64,000 bases of DNA from Acanthochromis polyacanthus (GCF_021347895.1 NC_067121.1:31421974-31485973), one strand, 5' to 3'. Positions 25,901-50,616 are shown, counted from the first letter of the stretch. Program-made: numbers and translations. The notes: generated from the letters alone by a model not told the origin.

Positions 25901-27009
25901 TGCAACACATTTCACTGCTAGTCAAACAGATCCAGGAGCTTGAGCTCAAAGCTGCAGGCCAGTTATCATCAAGTGAGTGGAAATCCGCTTTTATCCTTGA
26001 CGTGCCACTTAGTCCTCTCTCATTTAAAGTACATTTAAGTTTTTTTCAACTTGCCTTTAATCTTCCCCTATTTCTACTTTCTCCTTTGTTAATTGCTGTC
26101 ATAAAATCCTTTCCCCCCCTCATCTCTTTTCTTTTAATCAGTTTCCTTCTTGCCTCTCTCCTTCCAGTTGTTATGGCTCCTTTTCCTTATCCACTTCTGG
26201 CACGCAATTAATTATCCCATGGCAGCCCTCTCAGAGGATTCACCGTTGCTCTCTGTTCTCCTCTCTCTACATTTAGCCGGTGGCAATACGCTGCCATTAT
26301 AGTCTGAATTCTCAAATCCTGTCAGCACAGACATCATCCCACTCTCTATAATCTTATCTGTCTTGCTTGGAACTCTCCTCCTATATGTCCCTCATCCCAA
26401 TTTAAATGTGATCTTTCTGTACTTTGTTTCATCTTGTGCATATATGATGCCCCTATTTTTTTCTATTCCTCTTCAGTGGGTTCCCAGGACAGTCTTCTGG
26501 AGATAACTTTCCGTGCCAAGCCCCCCAGCCTTACCCGTGAGCCCCCCACCCCTTCGTCGTCCACAGGCCCGTTAGCAGCTCCGTCCCAGCTGCAGATTAG
26601 TGACAGTGCCTGGGTCTCTGCTGTACCAGGACCCTGCTCTCCAGGCACCACCGGCACCGACACCATCCCTCTGGGGATCAGCGGCAGCGGCGTTCGCCTG
26701 GAGTGTTTCCGATTCTCATCTCGAGGTCCTGACAGCCAGGAGCAGGGCCAGGACACCGGGGAGACTCCCAGCGACGGAGCCCCAGATGAAAGCTCGCTGC
26801 TGGGAGAGCAGGTCCTGGGAGCCCTGGAGCTGCTGCGTTTCAGGGAATCGGGAATCGGATCAGAGTACGAGTCAAACACAGATGAGAGCGACGACCGGGA
26901 CAGCTGGGGTCAGGGGGAGGGGGCTGGAGTCGACGGTGCCGCTCGGCTCCTGAATGTTCTGAATGCAGAGACCCTACCGGACTGCTTGAGTGATGAGATG
27001 GCTGTTTAG
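8970..27009 (+). CDS. nos1ap: NOS1AP/CAPON, C-terminal PDZ ligand of neuronal NOS
   Basis: Cytosolic adaptor that ties neuronal nitric oxide synthase to PTB-domain partners. Coding exons: 8970-9074, 10198-10269, 13388-13480, 13566-13624, 13743-13851, 19987-20116, 20574-20701, 24916-25077, 25804-25972, 26477-27009. They sum to 1560 nt, 519 aa plus stop, with every junction in frame; the human protein is about 506 aa and also has 10 coding exons. Residues about 26-185 form the PTB domain, opening near '[15 protein letters not shown]' and including '[20 protein letters not shown]' and '[15 protein letters not shown]'. Residues about 187-260 are acidic, low-complexity and poorly conserved. A Gln/Leu-rich coiled coil follows (about 264-337), then the conserved '[12 protein letters not shown]' and '[13 protein letters not shown]' blocks. 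The C-terminus is Glu-Met-Ala-Val, a class of PDZ ligand close to the mammalian Glu-Ile-Ala-Val. The start is chosen because '[19 protein letters not shown]' is the family N-terminus. Least certain is the junction from 20116 to 20574, in the diverged acidic segment. Confidence 0.96.
9690..9900. repeat. LINE-type 3' tails with (ATCT)n and TTTAG repeats, nos1ap intron 1
   Basis: A 'GGATGAATAAAG' tail leads into about 13 TATC units (9715-9767). This is followed by a GTTTA-repeat tail and 'TTATTTAAAAGGACAATGTG' (about 9790-9825). Both motifs are typical 3' ends of teleost LINE/SINE insertions. Apart from these, intron 1 (9075-10197) shows nothing I can name. Confidence 0.6.
10270..11730. other. 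nos1ap intron 2, first half: no repeat or gene recognised
   Basis: The sequence has moderate GC and no recognised repeat, apart from a short CA run at 11542-11562. The block 11240-11420 is comparatively GC-rich. Non-repetitive intronic sequence of this kind in a neuronal gene may contain enhancers, but nothing here proves it. Confidence 0.4.
11730..12212. repeat. AT-rich dispersed repeat, copy A (nos1ap intron 2)
   Basis: Direct-orientation copy of the element at 12853-13359. Shared blocks include 'TGAAAATGTGG', 'AACATTAAAAATGTTTCTT'-like, 'AAGGAATTATTGGAA', 'TTTTCTTCCTGAAGGTTTTG' (one base different in copy B), 'CAAATTTTCAGAAATTTGG' and the terminal 'GACAACAGGAGGG'. Copy A lacks the perfect central palindrome of copy B. 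It has no convincing coding capacity. Confidence 0.8.
12853..13359. repeat. AT-rich dispersed repeat, copy B, ending 28 nt before nos1ap exon 3
   Basis: Second direct copy of the 11730-12212 repeat, starting near 'ACCCTCGTGTTGCCCTG' and ending at 'GACAACAGGAGGG'. It runs almost to the exon 3 acceptor (AG at 13386-13387). A reading frame crosses the repeat into the exon, but this is a chance open frame. The centre is a long perfect palindrome, listed separately. Confidence 0.8.
13010..13100. repeat. Perfect 45-bp inverted repeat (palindrome)
   Basis: The arms 13010-13054 and 13056-13100 are exact reverse complements around a single central T at 13055, with the core 'CCAGCGAATTTCGCTGG'. The palindrome lies inside repeat copy B in nos1ap intron 2. 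Confidence 0.95.
14230..14500. repeat. Dispersed repeat copy in nos1ap intron 5
   Basis: Aligns with 6930-7190 upstream of the gene, including the 'TATGTCTAATATTTAC' and 'TTTTTGGTCACTGCCAACT' region. It is diverged and non-coding. Confidence 0.5.
14500..17290. other. nos1ap intron 5, middle: no gene recognised
   Basis: Open frames are short and without family resemblance. The stretch 15900-17000 looks like single-copy sequence with no repeat I recognise, in contrast to its surroundings. It would be the first place to look for conserved non-coding elements. Confidence 0.35.
17296..17603 (-). mobile_element. Solo LTR (Gypsy-like), nos1ap intron 5
   Basis: 308 bp bounded by TG...CA with a 4-bp ATAG duplication (17292-17295 and 17604-17607). 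Read on the minus strand it starts 'TGTGACGACCCTCC', has a 'GCATAAAA' TATA-like box, an AATAAA signal and ends 'GTTGTAACA', the layout of a retrotransposon LTR. No internal region flanks it, so it is a solo LTR left by recombination. The related copy at 2200-2407 supports a repeat family. Confidence 0.7.
17610..18880. other. nos1ap intron 5: nothing recognised
   Basis: AT-rich intronic DNA without a clear repeat, RNA gene or coding similarity. Confidence 0.35.
18880..19370 (-). repeat. Dispersed LINE-type repeat fragment, nos1ap intron 5
   Basis: The minus strand has an open stretch (19075-19287) with a '[14 protein letters not shown]' start and 'LLKTHLFLF' end. This resembles the C-terminal tail of fish non-LTR retrotransposon ORF2 proteins or the repeats derived from them. 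It is short and lacks catalytic motifs, so it is a relic. Confidence 0.5.
19864..19956. repeat. (CA)n microsatellite beside the nos1ap exon 6 acceptor
   Basis: About 46 uninterrupted CA units are followed by a 30-nt pyrimidine-rich tract ending in the AG at 19985-19986. The repeat sits where the branch point of intron 5 is expected. Confidence 0.97.
20702..24915. other. nos1ap intron 7: no gene recognised
   Basis: A 4.2-kb intron with short open frames only. Around 21640 and 21875 there are short CCCTA-like runs, too few to be an interstitial telomere array. The segment 22330-22700 looks non-repetitive and relatively GC-rich and may be regulatory, but that is a guess. Confidence 0.4.
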
Positions 27010-27484
27010 TGGTGCTCTGGAAGCTGTATTAGGAAACTCTGCTCTTATGCACCACCCCAATGGGAAACATGTGAAATTATGTGTTGTGACAGAAAACTGC
27101 ATCATCTGCTGGAACAACGTACCTGTGTTACTCACTCATCACTGTTGTGAAAAAAGTTTAAAATTTTGCCTTTAAGTTTTGTCACTGTCTTTGCACTGAG
27201 ACCATATCCCACATGTATGAGTGCTGTAACTCATCACATTAAATATCAGGAATAGAAATGAACATATAGTTACATTTATACATTTTAATCTTAAATATTA
27301 TAATGACTTCGTTACATCATTAATGACTACATGAAAAATGATTACATTAGCAAGCGAGTGTTCATATTAAATAGTCATTAAAGCCTACAGAACAGTAATT
27401 AAGCATATTATTTTCATATGAAGTTTTTTCTGCCAAACCCTTAATGTCTCTATCAAACCATTTTAAACGTGACTAAGAGTCTAA
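27010..27484 (+). other. nos1ap: nos1ap proximal 3' UTR
   Basis: This is the sequence following the TAG at 27007-27009. No AATAAA lies in the first 475 nt. The first AATAAA downstream (27786-27791) falls inside a dispersed repeat. Mammalian NOS1AP has a long 3' UTR, so the true end may be further downstream. Confidence 0.4.
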
Positions 27485-27860
27485 ATCCCCAAGACCGTAT
27501 ATAAAAGATGGACATAACCTCTGCCTCTAAAAAATGAACCAAATGCAGGAGTGACTTAAAGCTGCATTCTTTCTAACAACCAACAGGGGGTGACTCCACT
27601 GGTCGTAGTAAGAACTCCATTTGTATGGAAATCGATGAGAAAATGACCCTACTTCTAACTTAACTTATTAGCTAAGTAAACATCATCCTAATGTGTTTAT
27701 GGTCTCATTTGGTAGATTCGAGTCTCCTTTAATGCAACTTTATGTTAATGTAGCAAATTGTGGAGCCATTTAGAGTAAAATACACAATAAATCAGGTATG
27801 CTTTAGGAGGTGGCTACTTTGCCAGTGATAAGTTAATACTGTTAAGGTTGAGTGGTATCA
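27485..27860. repeat. Common teleost dispersed repeat in the nos1ap 3' region
   Basis: Recognised as a fish interspersed repeat by the ordered blocks 'AAAGATGGACATA', 'TTAAAGCTGCATTC', 'CAACAGGGGGTGACTCC', 'GGAAATCGATGAGAAAATGA' and 'GGTATGCTTTAGGAGGTGGC'. No coding capacity. It contains an AATAAA at 27786 that could be used as a polyadenylation signal. Confidence 0.6.
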
Positions 27861-30050
27861 AAGAAAATTTCTCACTGCATTTCTTGAAAAAGCTTGCAAA
27901 TGCAAATCGATTTGCAATGTAACTTTTTCAGGTCAAGCTTTTGTTCAGTATTAACTGTGTTATTTAAAATGTGATGGAATATTAGCATATATGGCTTTTG
28001 CTGGTGAAGTGACCATTAACGTGAACATCCCAAATAAGAGCCTTGGCAATCTTTTATTTGGATTGTTTCAAAAGCATGATTAGGACTTGAAATCAATGAA
28101 TTGTCTTAAAATTCTCAGCCCTTGTTTTATCACATCTGGTTTTAAAAGACCACAACCAATGAATAACATCACATCCAGTGGCCACGTCACCTCTTACATA
28201 AAGTCAGTGCTCTAGCACATAATGTTCACCATCTTAGTTTAGTGTGTTATCATGTTTACTATCAGTGTTACACTCAGTGCACAGCTAGGGTTCATTGGAT
28301 TGCCACTAGTTTTGCAGGTATTTGATATTAACACCTTTCAATTTTGACCAGAGACCAAATTTATCAGTCCAGTTACTTTGTTTTTTCTACACTACAAACA
28401 CACACAGACCGTTACTTACTGTAATCCAGAAAACTGAAACATATATTTGGTTCTCAGCTTCATTGGTACAGTGCAGCTTTATCCAAACCCCTGTCAGACT
28501 GTAGAAACACTGTTCTCATCTCTGCTGTCTCTTAGTGTGTGTTGCATACTGTGTTGTGCGTTTGATGATTGTTGTACCTTACATATTGTTTGACTCCTTG
28601 ACTCTGTGGGCCTCTACATTGGCTTACTACACTGTGGTTGTGTCTGTGCTTATGGATTTGTGACACATGAGCAGTCATTTTTGCTGTTTTCTAGAAAGAA
28701 ATCCATCTGCCGAGTCCATGTGAGCGTGCTGACACATTTTTTTTAAATTGCGGGAATTAAAACCTTGCTGCACTTGCTATGACACTTATCTGTAATCTTT
28801 AAAAATGAGCATGAACCTCTCATAGTAGGACTTTTCTCTTTTTTAATACATTGTGTACAGTTTGGATTACATTTGGTGCATTGCATGATTTTATTCAGGC
28901 TATTCTTCATCCTGTTTTGTATTGTTGAAGAGCGTTTTCTCATTAGATGACTCTGTGTCTCAGAGGGGAGCATATCTCTGAGCAGGTGCTGCTACAGTCT
29001 TGTCTCTGCTGCTTAAAAATGTAGCCACCACGTACTGTACGTATTATTTATTAATGCCGTATTGCAGCAGTGATAAACTGCTGTGTCACTGTTGCGCCAC
29101 CATTCAAAGGAATTGTTTTGGAGAGTCCTGACGTATGAATTCAGGGAAAGATGTGGATTTTTGGACTTTTCCATATCCTCTTGGCCAGCTGTCACACATG
29201 TGAGCCAACTCTTTAAATCACCGAATTGGAGACGTGAGTTTGAGCTCTTTCCAAAATCGATTAGTCTCTTCCTGGCCCTCTTTCCTCTCCCTTCACCTTC
29301 CTCCTCTCTGCTCCCTGAAGCTCGTCACCTCTTCCCCACTCTGTCAATCTCTAGCATTTCTCTCCAAGGTCATGTCTGTTCACAAGAAGTGTGCTAAAAA
29401 TGAAAGTGCACTTACATTGATGTGTCTCCTTGTGGAATTAAATGCCCTTTCGCAAATGCCATCTGGTGTCATGGTATGTCCAGTCCATTTGGTGTGATTT
29501 ACAAATTGCTGAAATGTGTCCGGGGCCGATTTAAACCGATGCATCTAACACAACGATAAGCAGCAGCAACAGCAGTTCCGGGCCTGACCTTTTGGAAATG
29601 TTTTCCTCGTTAGTATTTATAACTGCTTGAGAAAATGAGATGTGGGCTTGCAGGAGGTCCTCTGTGAGGGTGATGGCTCTCTATTATCGTTAGAGATACA
29701 CCAGCTGTGGTCGTTAAACAGGGTCAGCGCCCATTAAGCTCAGTGTCTGCAGACGGCAGCGGCTTGATATAAGCAGATAAGTTGGAAAATATGAATAATA
29801 TCGGCCATTAGCCACCCACATCCAGCCACGACGCCCTGCAGCTCCACGAGCGCAGCTGCTGCCGACACAGATAGTGGGCGGCCTCCAGGAGTTGGCCTGT
29901 GCTTTCAATTGCTTGATTATAAAGAAAAAATGGTGTGTAGTGTCATTCTGCTCGCCCCCTCTTGAATCCGCTGTATGTAAGTATCCTCCTTTGTACTCTG
30001 CAGGTAGAATGAATTCATGAATCATTGTTTTACTGTACATGCAGGGTTAC
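27861..30050. other. Intergenic, nothing recognised
   Basis: AT-rich sequence, possibly including the distal nos1ap 3' UTR. Open frames are short and unrelated to known families. Confidence 0.4.
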
Positions 30051-30053
30051 ATG

Positions 30054-30135
30054 TACACCCCCTGTCAAAAGTTTTGAGACACTTTCTCATTCAAATAAAT
30101 TAGAACCCGTCTCAAAACTTTTGACAGGGGGTGTA
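30054..30135. mobile_element. 82-bp palindromic Tc1/mariner miniature element
   Basis: Perfect 27-bp inverted arms (30054-30080 and 30109-30135) begin and end with TA and enclose a 28-nt spacer. The arm contains 'CTGTCAAAAGTTTTGAGACA' followed by 'CTTTCTCATTCAA', resembling the Tc1-type terminus at 5347. It looks like two fused ends of an internally deleted element. Confidence 0.7.
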
Positions 30136-30244
30136 TCTCCTGGTTTGGCCACAGGGATGAAAATGTTGAAATACCTCGACAACGATTAGATGAATTGGCA
30201 TGTTTACATTAATTTGGTGCTGATAATAATGATCTCCAGGGTCT

Positions 30245-30545
30245 AGTTGGTCAAAACGTTTATTCGAGTGTCAACACTCAATTGCAATTAAAAACCAGAG
30301 AGTACATATAGGTCTGCAGTAGGCACATGAAGGTACCAAGAGACTGAGTGATTCTAATTTCAACAGGTAAGTGGTTCATCAGACTGAATGCAGCCACAGA
30401 AAAGGCACGGCCGTCTCTGTTTCTGAGTCTTGACCTGGGAACTTTAAGGATCATCTGATTGGCCAACCTCAGCCATAAAACTGGAGCATGTAGTAGCTCA
30501 CATATATGAGAAGGTGCCAACCCAATTAACACCTTCAAGGCAGCA
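30245..30545 (-). repeat. LINE-derived repeat fragment
   Basis: The minus strand reads 'KVLIGLAPSHICELL' and 'KVPRSRLRNRDGRAFS' and ends 'NHLPVEIR...LGTF', a decayed form of the C-terminal tail of L2/RTE-type ORF2 proteins from fish. It is too short to include catalytic residues. Confidence 0.6.
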
Positions 30546-32460
30546 TTGTATTTTGTTAATCCGATCCAAATACAAAGAACAGCCAGCAGGAGGTCTGTTT
30601 AAGTGCTAATATATGATTTATCTACCTTGTCACTAAAGTTTAAACTCAAAAATACAATACATTTTTTTATTTTTACTTTTTAAAATAAATAAATTCGGAA
30701 ATTTTCGTGCATTTTAAGAACCCATTTTTAGGTTTAGATGCAATGCAATTATTGAATTTTCTTATCAGTCAACATTTATTGCCACATGTTGGTAAAAAAA
30801 AATTCTTCTGGAAAATATCTAAAATTCTAAGAGTAATTGGCAAACAATTTTATGTTGAAATTCATAGTGACCAGATGATGGAACCCTGGGACCTAGAAGA
30901 ATGATGTTTGTGGTTTGTGGTAAAATGTCTCAACCATGATTGGATGACCTGCTATGAAATAGATTTCAGACATTCATGCTCCAATCAGGACGAATTTTGG
31001 ATCTTAAAATGTGCTTCATCGCATATTTGTCCACAAGATACAGTTTGTGTACAGCCTACTAAACAACAAAAAGTTAATGCTACCCTGTCATGTTTACATT
31101 TAAGAAATCCTTGAGCTTCAACAAATGTGCTCCTTCTTCAAAAGACATTTGAAAAGCCGGTTTGTTTAAATACTTTAAAGCAGCAAAAGGCAGAAATGTA
31201 GAAGTTTTTATTTGTACCTTCATAGATGATTTCAACTCTACACTTTTTTTCTGTTTGCCTCATTATGCCACTGTGCTTTGTTCCTTTTTTTTTACTTTGT
31301 TGTCCTTTATTCTCTCCCACATGAGAAACCAAGTGATTTGTGTGAGTTATTGTGAGTTTTTTTGCCCAGTGCTGCCCAAATAAATACTGCCTACTCCAGC
31401 TTTAAACACACGTCAGCACATTTTATCATGTTTAGTGGTCTGTTTATTCCACCTGTTGATGAGTGTAATATGAAACTACAGACAGAATGCATATGATTAA
31501 AAACAGCCACATATGTAGCGCTACAGGTTACAGACTTCATAGGAAACCTTCAACATTGTTATTATGAGCATGTTAGCATTTAGCTCAAGGCGCTGTTGTA
31601 TCTTAGTGCACAATTAAGAGCCATTATGGCCGCAAACTCTCATGTTTGTGACTAGCATTCATAAACCTGCTTTCATCATTGTATTAGTCATTATTCATGT
31701 GTGTGAATCATAACAATACTCTCCTACTGATGTGGGTGATCTGTGCGTCATGTCTCCACGGGTACATGATGCAGCTTCCACCGCTTTCACACTGACGTCG
31801 CATTTAATAACACACTGATTTCTTAGCAAACACTCAATAGAGGAGCAGTTCGCTTATGAAATAGAATTATTTGCTTCATTCATTCCCTGGTGAATATTAA
31901 TCTGACTCCCAGGTCTCTACAGTAAAATATTGGAGGCTAGTTGGACCTAGCAACAACTTAGCTTAGCTTAGCATGAAGACTAAGAATGGGAAAATCAGCT
32001 AACACAACCGTGTCCAAAAATAACAAAATTAATCCGTAGATACAGCTAATGTATGCTAAATATGTATGTACATCTTGTTACCTTAGCAGAAGGACTTTAC
32101 AAAGGAAACAGCTAACTATGCTTAGCTGTTAAGTAAACTCATATTCGCTTAGTATAAAGACTTTAACAGTGGAACCACCTTGTCTGGTTCATTTTCTTGT
32201 TTTATGTGTTGCCGTGCTGCCACTGACAAGCTCTATTAGCGATGAATATATCAATTAATTTAAGGATTAGTCGATTAAATGATTAATTTTCCTCCAAAAA
32301 AGCAAGCTGACCATTTCATTGAAGTTCATTTTATTTTTAAAAAAAAAACTGTATGTCATTGTGTTATGCAGCACAGATTTATATTAAAATGTAAAACTGT
32401 AGGACTAACTCCAACATGATATAAATAAATAAAAAGACCGATTATTTAAGCCAGTGATAC
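30546..32460. other. Intergenic with diverged repeats
   Basis: A terminal motif at 31385-31406 (matching the reverse complement of 42427-42448 with a small difference) marks one end of a MITE-like family. The stretch about 31930-32200, with 'TTAGCTTAGCTTAGCATGAA', belongs to a common teleost dispersed repeat. No gene is seen. Confidence 0.45.
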
Positions 32461-32466
32461 AACTAC

Positions 32467-33188
32467 TGTCAGAGCTCCCTTCTCATCCCCTGTCTTTCCC
32501 ATCTGGCATCCCAAATACCCTTTTCCCCATCTCTCTCCCTCTCATGCTCCTCTCCCCCTCTCCTGTTCCTCTGCCCTGTCTGTCTTGCTGTCTCCCATCC
32601 GCTCCTCTGCCCTGTCTGTCTTGCTGTCTCCCATCCGCTACTCTGCCCTGTCTCTCCCCCTGCAGCTGGGTGCCTGAGTGGAGTCTAGCTTCCCAGCTGA
32701 CTCCACTCAGGCAATCAACCACCCCTACGGCTCCCGGACAGCTGACGATCATCACACTGATTACTCACCTCCACAATAAGAACCGGCTCATCCTTCCACT
32801 CCCTGCCAGATTGTTGAACAAAGACCACGCAGTTCAGTTCGCTCTCTAGCCTCCTGCATATTCTGTTGAGTTCCTGCCTTTGTTTTCTTACGTTGTTTTC
32901 TCCTGCCTCCACTCAGACCCAGCTGCCCGGGATCCAGACACCCAGAACCCTCGTCCATTTTCCCCAGCAACTCATCACCGGTTTCCTCCTGCCTGGACCC
33001 TCCGTTCCTACCTGGACCCCTCCTGTCCCTGCCTGGACCCCCCCGTTCCTGGCCAAAACCCCCCACTACACCAGCCGCTCCTGCACATCCCTGCCATTAT
33101 TCATCCCCGGCAATAAATCATTCTAAATTCCCTCTGGTCTTGGTAGTGTGGCTCTCTGCTTTGGTCCAGCCCTCCCTCGTTCGTGACA
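32467..33188 (+). mobile_element. Solo LTR, 722 bp, with 5-bp target duplication
   Basis: Bounded by 'TGTCAGAGCTCC' and 'TTCGTGACA' (TG...CA) and flanked by perfect ACTAC duplications (32462-32466, 33189-33193). An AATAAA lies at 33112-33117. The sequence is strikingly pyrimidine-rich on the + strand. It includes a 36-bp tandem duplication (about 32570-32641) and a 12-bp stem 'CCTGAGTGGAGT' (32673-32684) pairing with 32700-32711. No gag/pol adjoins it, so it is a solo LTR. Open frames inside it are not genes. Confidence 0.85.
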
Positions 33189-33193
33189 ACTAC

Positions 33194-34092
33194 AAAAGAA
33201 ATTCAAGTTTCTATCAAGCCGCCTAACAAAATAAAAAGTTTTGGACTGTATTCAGAGCAAAGTTCCATACAGAGTGGATATTTTACAAACACAGAGCATC
33301 TACAGCTACTCCTTTTTTCCTTATTATATATAATTGTTTTCTTGCTTTGGCTGTGGCTTTAAATTCAATGTAAATATCACCACTTTCACATGGCAGCCTT
33401 AACTCATGTATCATGAGCTTGTTGGACGACATTGAGGCTATAAAAGCAGGATTTTAGCACCTGAAAGTGACATGGCTAACATATATTCTTACTGAGGTAA
33501 GTTTCAGTTACTATTTCGTACTCGTTCCGCAGTCAGACAATAGAAACAGAAAAATATGTCAACAGGAACAGTCTTATTGGGAATATAGTTGTATTAATTG
33601 TGGTACATTTGACCACAGAGAGCAGGAGAGGAGTTAAAAGACGTAAAGCTCCTTAATAGCAAATAGTGTGTTCTCTCTTCAGGTCTTCATTTATTATGCT
33701 GTGCTGCTGTGGCCTGCCATCAAAACTCTGCACAGTGGGATTATTTCAAGTACTTCCACACTGCTTTAGAACTTTTACATTTAACTAAGTTGGAGTTTGC
33801 TGTCTCCCCCATTGTGCACGATTTCTGCAAATTCAGTGTTGGTCATCAGATTCACTAAAAAAGTGCTTGGTTGAGTGGAATATTATTTCTAATGGATGCA
33901 TCCATGTTATGTATGTAGTTTTCTATGTATATTTTACATATATATTTTATATATAAACAAGGCAGATGACAACTTTACTTTCTTATCTGTCTGTATAAAA
34001 TAGCTGCTACTTCAGATTTAAAGGTGTGCAGAGTTAATTTAGGTGTTCACAATTACTTTCCAGATGTGGAAAATGGACTTCAAAAAATGTCT
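33194..34092. other. Intergenic, nothing recognised
   Basis: AT-rich sequence with no gene or repeat that I can name. Confidence 0.4.
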
Positions 34093-34093
34093 A

Positions 34094-35728
<1,635 letters not shown>

Positions 35729-35730
35729 TA

Positions 35731-36982
35731 TATCTTGATAAGTTTGATTTTTTTTTATTCCAGGGCTATCTTTTTAAGTTACACATACCTGTGACTAAAC
35801 ATGTTGTGCGATTGTACAATCACTGTGATCAGTTGTAATGCACACAAATAAATGTTAAACTGAGTCATAGTGTTGTTGAAATTGCACTTACTTTAATCTC
35901 TGGTTGTTTCTAATATAGTTTTTAAAAGGACAGTTTATTACATATAAAGATTTTTCTAATGTACTTGTTCTCCTTTGCACTAAAATGTTGGAAAAACTTA
36001 GACTTATTGTTACTTCTCAGTAATTATGCTCTAAGTTTACTGGTCCGGCCCCTTTGAGATCAAATTAGGCCGTTTGCGACCCCTGGACCAAAATGAGTTT
36101 GACACCCCTGGTCTACACTGTAACACTGACTGCAGCTGGAGTTTGGCCTATTCGCCAACATTTCAAACTGTTCCTTTAAGTGTACATGAGCTATCTTGAC
36201 AGATTTAGCATGGACACACTAACCTTATGATGACAGGTGCTGCTGTTGTTCTTGATCAGCAGTTAAAAATCAGGGATCTCAGATGTTGTAAAATCCCTTG
36301 AAAGACTTGTGGTTTCAAGAAAAGCAAGCTTAAGTTAAAAAAGGAATGTGTGGCTTTAAATAAACAGCTGTAATAAAAGTCTTATTTTTCTTTTCTTCTT
36401 TCTTTCACCGACACATTTACCCCAGACACTATTTTCTTATAAAACATTGAGAAGAATTGTTTAATTCTGTGTGTAAAACTCATGCAGGTCTTTGTTTCTT
36501 CTCTGAATTAATATAGAGAACATGAATATGAACTTTAACTGTCTAAAACCTTTGTAAGCTTTTATTCAGAGTAATGAGAACATAATTTAACATACATACC
36601 ATGGGGTTTTCCATTCAGCAGAACTATTCTGAGCCTTATACTAATCTGTAACCACTAAACTAGCTTCTGTTCCCGTTCTGGTCTGACTGCTGCGTCCATT
36701 TGACTTTTATTACCCAACTTTACTCATCTTGTTTGTATCCAGTGAGCTTTTTCTTGAACATCATGTCATCATACTTCAGTAATTAGCAGGCTTTCCTCTG
36801 TAAGGAAATGACCTCCTGTCTGTTTTTGTCAGTAGCGCTTGTTGGAAGCTGCCAGCTACTGCAGCTCTCAGCTGCCTTTGTGGGCCATAATTGAAACCAT
36901 TCGTATATCAGGTGGAATTCTGGGATTTTGGCCTCACCTCAAAATCCTGAACCGTGTTATTTTCTCTCTTTCTTTCCTCCAG
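35731..36982. other. ddr2 upstream flank
   Basis: AT-rich, with an hAT-type terminal fragment at 36038-36110 (listed separately). No coding similarity. Confidence 0.4.
36038..36110 (-). mobile_element. hAT-type terminal fragment
   Basis: On the minus strand it reads 'CAGGGGTGTCAAACTCATTT', then 'TGGTCCAGGGGTCGCA' and 'CTAATTTGATCTCAAAGGGG'. This is the same end as at 55203-55260. The CAGGGGTGTC terminus is characteristic of teleost hAT-like elements. Only one end is present. Confidence 0.6.
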
Positions 36983-37181
36983 CCAGAAAGACTCTTACAT
37001 CAGCCTCAGTTTCCTTTCCCTCTCTCTCTCTGCCTCTCTTGCTCTCTTTTCCACTCCCAGAAAGTCCTTCCGATTAAGAGGTCAGCGGCTCGCAGTGCTG
37101 AATGCATCAACTCACAGTAGATGTGGAATATTCCCCGAGACAGATGGATTCATAAAAAAGGAGAGAGAAACTTGCAAAAAA
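36983..37181 (+). other. ddr2: Candidate ddr2 5' non-coding exon
   Basis: A strong pyrimidine tract ending in CAG (AG at 36981-36982) and a strong donor 'GTAAGT' (37182) bracket 199 nt, upstream of the coding exon whose own 5' side is an acceptor (AG at 38048-38049). DDR2 in mammals has untranslated 5' exons, so at least one must exist upstream here. This assignment rests on splice-site appearance only. Confidence 0.25.
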
Positions 37182-38071
37182 GTAAGTCAAATCCATATTT
37201 TCTCATATGTGGCCACGCTGACTTTAGAAAAAGTTTGTGTCAGAGTGCTTCAGTTTAGGGAGTGACATCATGAAGAAAAATATTCACTTTTAAAGTAAGT
37301 AGAAGTAGAAGCAGTGCATTTGTCTGTGTATATTTTAATCAGTCACCCTCATGTTTACGCTAAAGTAGCTCTAGAAAGTAGTCATTGATCATCATAATGC
37401 TGCGACAGAAATAAAAACTCCAGTGAAATATGCATTAAAGACTCAAGGTTTCGCTACAATATACTGCTCTGATGCAGCATATTAATTCAATATATATTCA
37501 CCCTTTTAATTTCACTCATGTTTATGCATGAAAGTGAAGAAATTACCATATTCCTGAGTTGCAAATGTTACCTTTATATTTATATCTTTGAACTGCAATG
37601 CTTTGTACCCTTCACAACATTATTACTGTTTTTTACATTCTACTGTTGTTGTTTTTTTAATAATCTGTTGGCGGTTTTGTCTTAATTAGATAAATACGGA
37701 GGAGAAAGACAGGAATTCTGGGGAAACACTAGCAAGGGAATGACAATAAAGGGTCAACCACCAGGGAATGAAACCGGGGACTCACTGCTGGCGGCATTTG
37801 CGTCCATGTGGTTTGCACACCAACTGTTTGGCTCTCAGGTTGTCCCTGCACGCTAGTTTTTCAACAGAGCCTCGCGAGTATGCAAAACTGCCTTTCTGGC
37901 TTCACAATTAAAGCCTGTGAATTCGTCTCCATCATCCAAATTTTAGCTATAACACACGGGGCCTGCTGAGGACATGAATTAGTCTTTTACATCAGATCGC
38001 CTTGATGTCAATGTTAATCTCACCCACTGATCTGCGACCTTCCTTCCAGGTGTGCAGCTTCTTAAGAAGAC

Positions 38072-50616
<12,545 letters not shown>

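Noticed and set aside
26463..26879. 138-codon minus-strand frame
   Set aside because: It is the antisense shadow of the last nos1ap exon, whose plus-strand frame matches the family to the C-terminus.
32454..33126. Pro/Leu-rich and Gly/Arg-rich open frames on both strands
   Set aside because: They lie entirely within the solo LTR and follow from its biased base composition.
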